Shown: positions 32,563-40,441 of the stretch, in pieces
How the letters are laid out: each line of letters begins with the position of its first letter
Position numbering within the stretch: position 1 is the first letter of the stretch
Notes under the pieces: model-generated
Told to the model about the DNA's origin: nothing
Database searches by the model: none
What the model saw: the letters and a program-made list of their open reading frames with translations, nothing else
Assembly: GCF_014905555.1 (NCBI RefSeq)
Contig: NZ_BNGS01000005.1
Location: forward strand, 372,001-436,000
Source: Streptomyces sp. Y2F8-2
Lineage (GTDB): Bacteria > Actinomycetota > Actinomycetes > Streptomycetales > Streptomycetaceae
Length of the DNA stretch: 64,000 bases
Reading direction: 5' to 3'
Program-made: the position numbers and the translations under genes

Positions 32563-33633
32563 ATGGACCTGCCGGTGATGCCCCCTGTGAAGCCGATGCT
32601 CGCCAAGCCCGTGGCGGCGATCCCGCCCGACATGCAGTACGAGGCCAAGTGGGACGGTTTCAGGGCCATCGTGTTCCGCGACGGTGTGGAGGTCGAGCTG
32701 GGCAGCCGTACGGGGAAGCCACTGACCAGGTATTTCCCCGAACTGGTGGAGGCGCTGCGGGAGCGGTTGCCCGAGCGGTGCGTGGTGGACGGGGAGATCG
32801 TGATCGCGCGGGAGGGCCGCCTGGACTTCGACGCGCTGACGGAACGGATCCATCCGGCGGACTCGCGGGTACGGATGCTGGCGCAGAAGACCCCCGCGTC
32901 GTTCGTGGTGTTCGATCTGCTGGCGCTGGACGACGACTCGCTGCTCGACGTTCCGCTGGGTCGGCGGCGTGCCCTGTTGGAGCGGGCGTTGTCCGGAGTG
33001 CGGCCGCCCGTCCACCTGGCTCCGGCGACGACGGACCGCGCGGTGGCCGAGCAGTGGTTCGAGCAGTACGAGGGCGCGGGCCTGGACGGGGTGATCGCCA
33101 AGCCGCTCTCCCTGCCGTACCGGCCGGACGAACGCGTGATGTTCAAGGTCAAGCACGAGCGCACGGCGGACGTCGTGGTGGCGGGCTACCGCTTCCACAA
33201 GAGCGGCCCGGTCGTGGGGTCGCTGCTGCTCGGACTGTACGACGACCGGGGCGCGCTCCAGCACGTGGGGGTGTCGGCCGCGTTCCCGATGAAGCAGCGG
33301 GAGCGGCTGGTGGAGGAGCTGGAGCCGCTGCGGATGGACGATGTCGCCGGGCATCCCTGGGCGGCCTGGTCGGACGAGGAGGCGCACGAGACGGCCCGGC
33401 TGCCGGGGGCCCCGAGCCGCTGGTCGGGGAAGAAGGACCTGTCGTGGGTGCCGCTGCGGCCCGAGCGGGTGGCGGAGGTGGCGTACGACCACATGGAGAA
33501 CGGCGAGCGCTTCCGGCACACGGCGCGCTTCCTCCGCTGGCGCCCGGACCGCACCCCCGAGAGCTGTACGTACGCGCAGTTGCAGGAACCGGTGCGCTAC
33601 GACCTCGCGGAGATCCTCGGCGTCCCGGACTGA
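32563..33633 (+). CDS. ATP-dependent DNA ligase (LigC/LigD ligase-domain type)
   Basis: A 356-aa ligase. Motif I is YEAKWDGFRA with the adenylated Lys29. Other nucleotidyltransferase motifs are LGSRTGKPLTRYFPEL, VVDGEIV, FVVFDLLAL, GVIAKPL and MFKVKHERTADVVV. The C-terminal OB-fold ends near RFLRWRPDRTPESC. It seals nicks in end joining and works with the LigD-type polymerase encoded divergently. ATG at 32563 is the first in-frame start of the conserved region (MDLPVMPPVKPMLAKPV). Confidence 0.94.
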   Translation: MDLPVMPPVKPMLAKPVAAIPPDMQYEAKWDGFRAIVFRDGVEVELGSRTGKPLTRYFPELVEALRERLPERCVVDGEIVIAREGRLDFDALTERIHPADSRVRMLAQKTPASFVVFDLLALDDDSLLDVPLGRRRALLERALSGVRPPVHLAPATTDRAVAEQWFEQYEGAGLDGVIAKPLSLPYRPDERVMFKVKHERTADVVVAGYRFHKSGPVVGSLLLGLYDDRGALQHVGVSAAFPMKQRERLVEELEPLRMDDVAGHPWAAWSDEEAHETARLPGAPSRWSGKKDLSWVPLRPERVAEVAYDHMENGERFRHTARFLRWRPDRTPESCTYAQLQEPVRYDLAEILGVPD

Positions 33634-33707
33634 CCTCCGGCGGACGCTGAACCTCCGGCGGACGCTGAACTCCGGGGGCGGACGCGGAACTCCGGCGGAC
33701 GCCGACC
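33634..33707. repeat. Tandem imperfect 18-bp repeats after the ligase gene
   Basis: CCTCCGGCGGACGCTGAA occurs twice exactly (33634-33651, 33652-33669) and then as two diverged copies (33670-33689, 33690-33707). Further GACCGCCGACG-type partial repeats run to about 33830. The 239-bp spacer up to 33872 has no gene that I can see. Confidence 0.75.
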
Positions 33708-33872
33708 CTCCGCGGACGGCACTCGGCGGACTCGCACGGCGGCGGGTGCGAATGACGACCGCCGACGGTGCGAAGAACGACCGCCGACGGGGGTGGCGGG
33801 TGCGATGACACCCGTCGGCGGGGGCGGGGGCGTGCCGGTTCCTCCCGCCCGCGCGTGAGGGGCTGTCCCGGT

Positions 33873-34205
33873 CTACGCCCTGCGCCCCAGTCGGCGTTCG
33901 ATCGCCGCTCCCGCCTCCCGGCGGTCGGAGGCGAGCGCTTGGCGGGCCTCCTCGGGCGAGCCGAACCCCAAAGCGGCCGCGATCGCCTCCCAGGCGACGC
34001 CGCCCGTGAGCAGCGCCTCCACCGCGGCACCGACGGCGACGCCCGCCTCATGGCGTGCCCGGTCCAGTTCGGTGAGGGTGCGCAGCAGGTCGGGCGCCGT
34101 CGCGGCGTCCGCGAGGCCGCTCTGGGCCGCGTGCCGTGCCTGGTCGGCGGTGACCCACCAGTCCGCGGAGGTGTGCGGGGAACGGGTGGCGAGGGTCCGG
34201 TCCAC
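33873..34205 (-). CDS. Conserved hypothetical protein with HTH-like C-terminal half
   Basis: A 110-aa helical protein. The N-terminal part is polar (SADWWVTADQARHAAQSGLA). The C-terminal half, EALLTGGVAWEAIAAALGFG followed by SPEEARQALASDRREAGAAI, resembles a helix-turn-helix of the kind that follows 'G-x-x-W-x-x-I-A-x-A-L-G', common in Streptomyces small proteins. GTG at 34205 has GAAGGAAGG upstream. Function unknown. Confidence 0.6.
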   Translation of the reverse strand: MDRTLATRSPHTSADWWVTADQARHAAQSGLADAATAPDLLRTLTELDRARHEAGVAVGAAVEALLTGGVAWEAIAAALGFGSPEEARQALASDRREAGAAIERRLGRRA

Positions 34206-34236
34206 GGTGATGCCGCCTTCCTTCGCGGATACGCGT

Positions 34237-34260
34237 CTGGGGTGCCGCGGGGCACCCCAG
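34237..34260. terminator. Terminator downstream of pcaV
   Basis: CTGGGGTGCC (34237-34246) and GGCACCCCAG (34251-34260) form a perfect 10-bp stem with a GCGG loop, 134 bp past the minus-strand pcaV stop and just upstream of the next minus-strand gene. Confidence 0.6.
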
Positions 34261-34393
34261 TCTAGGTCCGCCGGTCCGGAATGCGGTGGTCATCGTCCGC
34301 TGAACGGACCAGCGGGCCGCGCCCGGGCCGCCCTCCGGGCGGCGGACAGGCCCCACGTTCCTCCGCGGACTTCCGACTCCTCGAAGTGTGGGG

Positions 34394-34858
34394 TCAGGCC
34401 TTGGCCGCGAGGGGTTCCGCCGGGTTGCGCAGGTCCTCGGCGGCGTCCGCGACACGCCGGATGAGGTCGAGGAAGAGGGTCTGCTCCTCGGGGGTGAGCG
34501 GGGCCAGGAAGACCTGGTTCATCCGAGCCGTGCGCACGGTCAGCTTGCGGTGCGTCCGCACACCGTCCTCCGTCAGGCGCAGCAGGAAGCGGCGGCCGTC
34601 CTGCGGGTCGCGGACCTTGTCGAGGAGGCCCCGCCGGCCGAGCCGGCTGATCACCTCGGCGATCGTGGACCGGTCGAGGCCCACCCGCTCCCCCACGGTG
34701 CGCTGGTCGAGGCCCGGCTCGGCGACGAGCGCGTTCAGGACCGCGAACTGCGGCGAGGTGATCTCCTCCGAGACCATCGTGTTCCACAGCAGGTAGTGCG
34801 CCTGCTGCAGCCGCCGGGCCAGGTGCCCGGGGTGGGCGGAGAGATCCACCGCGGCCAT
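34394..34858 (-). CDS. pcaV: MarR-family repressor of the protocatechuate operon
   Basis: A 154-aa MarR protein with the winged helix (PGLDQRTVGERVGLDRSTIA recognition region, DPQDGRRFLLRLTEDG wing). In S. coelicolor PcaV, Arg15 contacts the ligand protocatechuate; here residue 15 is also Arg (GHLARRLQ). It is divergent from pcaI with two related palindromes in the 224-bp intergenic region, the arrangement known for PcaV. It should repress pcaIJFHGBL until protocatechuate is present, and its own gene too. Confidence 0.92.
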   Translation of the reverse strand: MAAVDLSAHPGHLARRLQQAHYLLWNTMVSEEITSPQFAVLNALVAEPGLDQRTVGERVGLDRSTIAEVISRLGRRGLLDKVRDPQDGRRFLLRLTEDGVRTHRKLTVRTARMNQVFLAPLTPEEQTLFLDLIRRVADAAEDLRNPAEPLAAKA

Positions 34859-34900
34859 GAGCGCTCCTCAGCGTCCGTCCGTCATGCTTCAGCCATTCCA

Positions 34901-34912
34901 TCGGTGCACTGA
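34901..34912. promoter_or_regulatory. PcaV operator-like site 1
   Basis: TCGGTGCACTGA, a near-palindrome, lies 43 bp upstream of the pcaV start. Its reverse complement TCAGTGCACCGA matches site 2 (TCAGTGCGCTGA) at 10 of 12 positions. Confidence 0.55.
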
Positions 34913-34972
34913 ACAATACCGCCTGCTCCCCACCTCGGCCCATGCTCCGCATCTGCCGATTTCGCTGGACCC

Positions 34973-35001
34973 TTGACGACTCAAGCGTCGGGTGGCAGCG
35001 T
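34973..35001 (+). promoter_or_regulatory. Candidate pcaI promoter
   Basis: TTGACG (34973-34978), 17-bp spacer, CAGCGT (34996-35001, a weak -10). Predicted start near 35008 puts operator site 2 just downstream of the start point, a repressing position. Confidence 0.4.
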
Positions 35002-35023
35002 GAGTGGGACATCGCAGAAATAG

Positions 35024-35035
35024 TCAGTGCGCTGA
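35024..35035. promoter_or_regulatory. PcaV operator-like site 2
   Basis: TCAGTGCGCTGA, a near-perfect 12-bp palindrome, 48 bp before the pcaI ATG and matching site 1 (34901-34912). Confidence 0.6.
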
Positions 35036-35082
35036 GTAATTCGGTGGTCCTGGTGGTTGTGAAGACGGATGGGGCTTGACGG

Positions 35083-35865
35083 ATGGACAAGGTGGTCGCC
35101 ACGGCCCTGGAGGCGGTGGCCGACGTGCCGGACGGCGCGTCGCTGGCGGTGGGCGGGTTCGGGCTGAGCGGTGTGCCGAACGCGTTGATCCAGGCGCTCC
35201 ACGAGCGCGGGGTCAGCGGCCTGAGCGTCGTCTCCAACAACTGCGGGGCGATGGAGTCCGGTCTCGCGGTCCTGCTGGCCGCCGGACGGATCGCCCGGGT
35301 GACCGGCTCCTACATCGGGGGGAACAAGGAGTTCGCCCGCCAGTACCTCGCCGGCGAGATCGAGGTCGAGATGATCCCGCAGGGCACGCTGGCCGAGCGG
35401 CTGCGGGCGGGCGGGGCCGGGATCCCCGCGTTCTACACCCCGGCGGGTGTGGGGACGCAGGTCGCCGAGGGCGGGCTGCCCTGGCGCTACGACGGGCAGG
35501 GCGGGGTCGCTCTGGCCTCCCCGCCCAAGGAGGTCCGGGAGTTCGACGGCACCGAGTACGTGCTGGAGCGCGGCATCCGTACCGATTTCGCGCTGGTGCG
35601 GGCGGCGAAGGGCGACCGGCACGGGAACCTCGTCTTCAACAAGTCCTCCCGCAACTTCAACCCCCTGGCGGCCATGGCCGGCAACGTCACGATCGCCGAG
35701 GTGGAGGAGCTGGTGGAGCCGGGAGAGATCGAACCGGACGCCGTGCATCTGCCGGGGATCTTCGTGCAGCGGATCGTCGCGCTCACGCCCGAGCAGGCCG
35801 CGGACAAGAAGATCGAGCGGCGCACGGTCTCCGCGCCCGAGGCCCGAGGAACGGTGAGTGCGTGA
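35083..35865 (+). CDS. pcaI: 3-oxoadipate CoA-transferase, subunit A
   Basis: A 260-aa alpha subunit: VVATALEAVADVPDGASLAV, GFGLSGVPNALIQAL, the SNNCGAMESGLAVLL and GSYIGGNKEFARQYL segments, and IPAFYTPAGVGTQVAEG. With PcaJ it transfers CoA from succinyl-CoA to 3-oxoadipate. It is the first gene of the pca operon behind the PcaV-type sites, and its stop overlaps pcaJ by one base. Confidence 0.95.
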   Translation: MDKVVATALEAVADVPDGASLAVGGFGLSGVPNALIQALHERGVSGLSVVSNNCGAMESGLAVLLAAGRIARVTGSYIGGNKEFARQYLAGEIEVEMIPQGTLAERLRAGGAGIPAFYTPAGVGTQVAEGGLPWRYDGQGGVALASPPKEVREFDGTEYVLERGIRTDFALVRAAKGDRHGNLVFNKSSRNFNPLAAMAGNVTIAEVEELVEPGEIEPDAVHLPGIFVQRIVALTPEQAADKKIERRTVSAPEARGTVSA

Positions 35866-36509
35866 TGGCGTGGACGCGTGAGGAGATGGCGGCCCGCGCG
35901 GCGCGCGAACTGAAGGACGGGCAGTACGTCAACCTCGGCATCGGACTGCCGACCCTGATCCCCAACCACCTGCCCGAGGGTGTGGAGGTGATCCTGGAGT
36001 CGGAGAACGGCATCCTGGGCACCGGCCCCTACCCCACCGAGGACGAGGTCGACCCGGACCTGATCAACGCGGGCAAGGAGACGGTCACCGTCCTCCCCGG
36101 CGCCGCCTTCTTCGACTCGGCGCTGTCGTTCTCCATGATCCGCGGCGGGCACATCGACGTCGCCGTGCTGGGCGCCATGCAGGTCTCGGCCAAGGGCGAC
36201 CTGGCGAACTGGGCGATCCCCGGAAAGCTGATCACGGGGATCGGCGGGGCGATGGACCTGGTGCACGGCGCCCGCACCGTCATCGTCGTGATGACCCACA
36301 CCGCGAAGGACGGCAGCCCGAAGATCCTGAAGGAGTGCGCGTTGCCGCTCACCGGCAAGGCCTGCGTCGACCGGATCATCACCGACCTCGGCGTCCTCGA
36401 CGTCACCGACGACGGCCTGGTCCTCGTCGAGACCGCGCCCGGCGTGAGTGTCGAGGAGATCACCGCCAAGACCGACGCCCCGCTGACCGTCGCGGAGGAA
36501 CGCAAGTGA
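35865..36509 (+). CDS. pcaJ: 3-oxoadipate CoA-transferase, subunit B
   Basis: A 214-aa beta subunit. The SENG motif containing the catalytic glutamate is seen in EVILESENGILGTGP. Also present are GQYVNLGIGLPTLIPNHLP and ALSFSMIRGGHIDVAVLGA. The start ATG at 35865 overlaps the pcaI TGA (TGATG), implying translational coupling; a GTG one codon upstream is possible. It overlaps pcaF by 4 bases. Confidence 0.95.
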   Translation: MAWTREEMAARAARELKDGQYVNLGIGLPTLIPNHLPEGVEVILESENGILGTGPYPTEDEVDPDLINAGKETVTVLPGAAFFDSALSFSMIRGGHIDVAVLGAMQVSAKGDLANWAIPGKLITGIGGAMDLVHGARTVIVVMTHTAKDGSPKILKECALPLTGKACVDRIITDLGVLDVTDDGLVLVETAPGVSVEEITAKTDAPLTVAEERK

Positions 36510-37708
36510 AGACCGTCTACATCGTCGACGCGGTCCGCACCCCGATCGGCCGCTACAACGGCGGTCTCGCGGGCGTCCGCCCGGACGACCTGGCCGCCCA
36601 CGCCATCCGCGAACTACTGGGCCGGACGCCCGACTTGGACCCGTCCCGGATCGAGGACGTCTACTTCGGCAACGCCAACGGCGCGGGCGAGGAGAACCGC
36701 AACGTCGGCCGCATGGCCGCCCTGCTGGCCGGTCTGCCCACCTCCGTGCCCGGCGTCACCGTCAACCGGCTGTGCGCCTCGGGCCTGGAGGCCGTGATCC
36801 AGGCCGCCCGTGCCATCGCCGTCGGGGACGCCTCGATCGCGCTGGCGGGTGGCGTGGAGTCCATGACCCGCGCCCCCTATGTACTGCCCAAGAGCGACAA
36901 GCCGTTCCCGGCCGCCCACACGGAGCTGTACTCCACCACGCTGGGCTGGCGCATGGTGAATCCGACGATGGACCCGCAGTGGACCATCCCCCTCGGCGAG
37001 AGCGCGGAGCTGATCGCCGACAAGCACAAGATCAGCCGCGAGCAGCAGGACGAGTTCGCCCTGCACAGCCACCGGAAGGCCGCCAGGGCGCAGCAGCAAG
37101 GCCGGTTCGACGCCGAACTCGCCCCCGTCGCCATCCCGCAGCGCAAGGGTGACCCGCAGGTCCTCGCCGCCGACGAGTGCGTACGCCCGGACGCCTCCCT
37201 GGCCGCGATGGCCAGGCTCAAGCCGTCCTTCCGTACGGAGAACGGCACCGTGACCGCGGGCAACGCCTCCCCGCTCAACGACGGCGCCGCCGCCCTGCTG
37301 CTGGCCGACGAGGAGGGTCTGCGGGCCATCGGGCGCGAGCCGCTGGCCCGGGTCTCGGCGACCGGCGTGTCGGCCATCGACCCGCAGTACTTCGGCCTCG
37401 CACCGGTCGAGGCGGTCGACCGTGCGCTGGCCAAGGCGGGCAAGACCTTCGGCGATCTGAATGTCCTGGAACTGAACGAGGCCTTCGCCGCCCAGGTCCT
37501 CGGCTGCCTCGCCGAATGGCCCGAGTTCGACCCGGCGATCCTCAACCCGCAGGGCGGCGCCATCGCCCTCGGCCACCCGCTCGGCGCCTCCGGTGCCCGT
37601 CTCGCCGGCACCGTCGCCCACCAGCTCGCCCGCCGCGGCTCCGGCACCGGCGTCGCCACCCTGTGCATCGGCGTCGGCCAGGGTCTCGCCCTCGTCCTCG
37701 AACGCTAA
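36506..37708 (+). CDS. pcaF: 3-oxoadipyl-CoA thiolase (beta-ketoadipyl-CoA thiolase)
   Basis: A 400-aa thiolase with the acyl-carrying Cys90 (NRLCASGLEA), GHPLGASGA and the C-terminal CIGVGQGLALVLE. Upstream segments such as GRYNGGLAGVRPDDLAAHAI fit PcaF rather than the generic FadA at 15746. It splits 3-oxoadipyl-CoA to succinyl-CoA and acetyl-CoA. GTG at 36506 overlaps the pcaJ stop. The following gene begins after a 19-bp gap. Confidence 0.95.
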   Translation: MKTVYIVDAVRTPIGRYNGGLAGVRPDDLAAHAIRELLGRTPDLDPSRIEDVYFGNANGAGEENRNVGRMAALLAGLPTSVPGVTVNRLCASGLEAVIQAARAIAVGDASIALAGGVESMTRAPYVLPKSDKPFPAAHTELYSTTLGWRMVNPTMDPQWTIPLGESAELIADKHKISREQQDEFALHSHRKAARAQQQGRFDAELAPVAIPQRKGDPQVLAADECVRPDASLAAMARLKPSFRTENGTVTAGNASPLNDGAAALLLADEEGLRAIGREPLARVSATGVSAIDPQYFGLAPVEAVDRALAKAGKTFGDLNVLELNEAFAAQVLGCLAEWPEFDPAILNPQGGAIALGHPLGASGARLAGTVAHQLARRGSGTGVATLCIGVGQGLALVLER

Positions 37709-37727
37709 GGAAGCGTTAGGAACCCCC

Positions 37728-38501
37728 ATGGCTCTCACTCAGCAGGACATCGACCTGGAGATCGCGGCCGAGCACGCCGCCTACGAGAAGCGGGTCGCCG
37801 ACGGCGGGCCCGTCGAACACCACCCGCGCCGCGACTACGCGCCGTACCGCTCCTCGGTGCTGCGCCATCCGAAGAAGCCGCCGGTCACCATCGACGTCAG
37901 CAAGGACCCGGAGCTGGTGGAGCTGTCCTCCCCGGCCTTCGGCGAGCGGGACATCACGGAGATCGACAACGACCTCACCCGGCACCACCGGGGCGAGCCC
38001 GTCGGGGAGCGGATCACCGTCTCGGGCCGGCTCCTGGACCGCGACGGACGTCCGATCCGCGGCCAGCTCATCGAGATCTGGCAGGCGAACGCGGCGGGCC
38101 GGTACGCGCACCAGCGCGAGCAGCACGACGCGCCGCTCGACCCGAACTTCACGGGCGTCGGCCGCACCCTCACGGACGACGACGGCTTCTACCGTTTCAC
38201 CACCATCCAGCCGGGCCCGTACCCGTGGCGCAATCACGTCAACGCCTGGCGGCCGGCCCACATCCACTTCTCGCTGTTCGGCACGGCGTTCACGCAGCGG
38301 CTCGTGACGCAGATGTACTTCCCGAACGACCCGTTGTTCCCCTACGACCCGATCCTGCAGTCCGTGACGGACGACGCCGCCCGGCAGCGGCTGGTCGCCA
38401 CGTACGACCACAGCCTGTCGGTGCCGGAGTTCTCGCTCGGCTACCACTGGGACATCGTGCTCGACGGCCCGCGCGCCACCTGGATCGAGGAAGGACGCTG
38501 A
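37728..38501 (+). CDS. pcaH: Protocatechuate 3,4-dioxygenase, beta subunit
   Basis: A 257-aa intradiol dioxygenase beta subunit. The iron-binding region is visible as GRYAHQ (Tyr), PYPWRNHVNAWRPAHIHFSL (Tyr/His/His) and the ITVSGRLLDRDGRPI beta-sandwich start. With PcaG it opens the ring of protocatechuate to 3-carboxy-cis,cis-muconate. The ring-cleaving iron is held by this subunit. Start ATG at 37728. Confidence 0.96.
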   Translation: MALTQQDIDLEIAAEHAAYEKRVADGGPVEHHPRRDYAPYRSSVLRHPKKPPVTIDVSKDPELVELSSPAFGERDITEIDNDLTRHHRGEPVGERITVSGRLLDRDGRPIRGQLIEIWQANAAGRYAHQREQHDAPLDPNFTGVGRTLTDDDGFYRFTTIQPGPYPWRNHVNAWRPAHIHFSLFGTAFTQRLVTQMYFPNDPLFPYDPILQSVTDDAARQRLVATYDHSLSVPEFSLGYHWDIVLDGPRATWIEEGR

Positions 38502-38507
38502 CCTGCC

Positions 38508-39113
38508 ATGACGAGGATCGACACGAGCAGTCCTGAGAGCGTGCTGCCCACCCCGTCGCACACGGTCGGCCCCTTCTACGGGTACGCGCTGCCGTTCCCG
38601 GGCGGCGGTGACATCGCTCCGGTCGGCCACCCCGACAAGATCACCCTCCAGGGGTACGTCCTGGACGGCGAGGGCGACCCGCTGCCGGACGCCTTCGTGG
38701 AGCTGTGGGGCCCGGACCCGCAGGGCACGGTCCCGACCACCGACGGCTCGATCCGGCGCGACCCGGCGACCGGCGGCTACCTGGGCCGCAACGGGGTCGA
38801 GTTCACCGGCTGGGGCCGCGTCCAGACCGATGCCAACGGCCACTGGTACGCCCGTACGCTGCGGCCGGGCGCCCGCGGGCGCAGCGCCCCGTACATCAGC
38901 GCCTGCGTGTTCGCGCGCGGTCTGCTGATGCACCTGTTCACACGGATCTACCTCCCCGGCGACGAGGCGGCGCTCGCCGCGGACCCGCTGCTCGCCCGGC
39001 TGGAGCCGGAGCGCCGCGACACGCTGGTCGCGGTGGACGGGGGCAACGGCACGTACCGTTTCGACATCCGCCTTCAGGGCGAAGGCGAGACGGTCTTCCT
39101 GGAGTTCCGGTGA
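38508..39113 (+). CDS. pcaG: Protocatechuate 3,4-dioxygenase, alpha subunit
   Basis: A 201-aa partner of PcaH: PSHTVGPFYGYALPFPGG, ITLQGYVLDGEGDPLPDAFV, GRVQTDANGHWYARTLRPG and FARGLLMHLFTRIYLPGDE. The alpha subunit has the same fold but lacks iron-ligand histidines in the usual places, as expected. ATG at 38508, 6 bp after pcaH. It overlaps pcaB by 4 bases. Confidence 0.95.
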   Translation: MTRIDTSSPESVLPTPSHTVGPFYGYALPFPGGGDIAPVGHPDKITLQGYVLDGEGDPLPDAFVELWGPDPQGTVPTTDGSIRRDPATGGYLGRNGVEFTGWGRVQTDANGHWYARTLRPGARGRSAPYISACVFARGLLMHLFTRIYLPGDEAALAADPLLARLEPERRDTLVAVDGGNGTYRFDIRLQGEGETVFLEFR

Positions 39114-40441
39114 CCTCTGCAGAGTCCGGCACCGGCCTGCTCGCCCCCGGGTGGGCCGGCTCCCCCGCCGCGTCCGCGACGAGCGACACCGCGTACCTGC
39201 GGGCGCTGCTGGACGCGGAGGCGGCACTGACCCGTGCGCAGGCCGGGCTGGGGCTGGCCCCCGAAGAGGCGGCGACGGCGGTGGCCGCGGCGGCCCGGTC
39301 CGGTCGCTTCGACGTCCGGGACATCGCGCTGCGGGCCAGGGACGGCGGCAATCCCGTGATCCCGCTCGTCGCCGACCTGACGAAGATGGCCGGGGAGGAG
39401 TACGGACCGTACGTCCACCGGGGCGCCACCAGCCAGGACATCCAGGACACCGCGACGATGCTGGTGACCGCGCGCACGCTGGACCTGGTCCTGGCCGATC
39501 TGGAGCGCACACAGGAGGCGCTGGCCCGGCTCGCCGCCCGCCACCGGGACACGGTCCTGCCCGGGCGGACGCTCACCCAGCACGCGGTGCCGACGACGTT
39601 CGGGCTGAAGGCGGCCGGCTGGCGGTCACTGGTGCTGGACGCCCGGGACCGGCTACGGGCCGTGCGCGACGGGCTGCCCGCTCAACTGGGCGGTGCGGCG
39701 GGCACCCTGGCCGCGTTCGCCGCGTACGGTGCCGAGGATCCGACGGCGCTCGTGGCCGCGTACGCACGGGAACTCGGCCTTCGCGCACCCGAGTTGCCCT
39801 GGCACACCCTGCGCACCCCCATCGCCGACCTCGCGGGCGCGCTCGCGTTCACAGCCGGGGCGCTCGGCAAGACGGCCACGGACGTCCTCACCCTCTCGCG
39901 TACCGAGATCGCCGAGGTCGCCGAGGACGCGGGCGGCGGCTCCTCGGCGATGCCGCACAAGGCGAACCCGGTACGGGCGACGCTGATCGCGGCGGCCGCC
40001 CGGCGGGCACCGCAGCTCGCGGCCACCCTCTACGGGTCACTGGCCGCCGAGGACGAACGTCCGGCCGGAGCCTGGCACGCCGAGTGGGAGCCGCTGCGCG
40101 ATCTGCTGCGGCTGGTGGGCGGCGCCGCGCACGACGCCGTGCGCCTGGCCGAAGGCCTCCGGGTGGACGCGGACGCCATGCGGGAACACCTCGGCCTCAC
40201 CCACGGGTTGATCGTCTCCGAGCGGCTGGCGGCCCGGCTGACGCCCGTGCTGGGCCGCGCCCGCGCCAAGGAGCTGCTCACCGAGGCCGCCCGGCGCGCC
40301 CGCACCGAGGGCCGCACGCTCGCCGAACTCCTCGGCGGGTACACCGAGTTGAAGGACGTCGATCTTGAGGCCCTGACCGACCCGGCCCAGTACACCGGCT
40401 CCGCGGGAGCCCTCACCGACCGTGCCCTGGAGCGCTCGTGA
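39110..40441 (+). CDS. pcaB: 3-carboxy-cis,cis-muconate cycloisomerase
   Basis: A 443-aa fumarase/aspartase-superfamily protein. The family signature loop GGGSSAMPHKANPVRAT holds the catalytic Ser region, with VHRGATSQDIQDTATM and RTLTQHAVPTTFGLKAAGW as the other two conserved regions. It cyclises the muconate to 4-carboxymuconolactone. GTG at 39110 overlaps pcaG; its stop overlaps pcaL. Confidence 0.95.
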   Translation: MTSAESGTGLLAPGWAGSPAASATSDTAYLRALLDAEAALTRAQAGLGLAPEEAATAVAAAARSGRFDVRDIALRARDGGNPVIPLVADLTKMAGEEYGPYVHRGATSQDIQDTATMLVTARTLDLVLADLERTQEALARLAARHRDTVLPGRTLTQHAVPTTFGLKAAGWRSLVLDARDRLRAVRDGLPAQLGGAAGTLAAFAAYGAEDPTALVAAYARELGLRAPELPWHTLRTPIADLAGALAFTAGALGKTATDVLTLSRTEIAEVAEDAGGGSSAMPHKANPVRATLIAAAARRAPQLAATLYGSLAAEDERPAGAWHAEWEPLRDLLRLVGGAAHDAVRLAEGLRVDADAMREHLGLTHGLIVSERLAARLTPVLGRARAKELLTEAARRARTEGRTLAELLGGYTELKDVDLEALTDPAQYTGSAGALTDRALERS

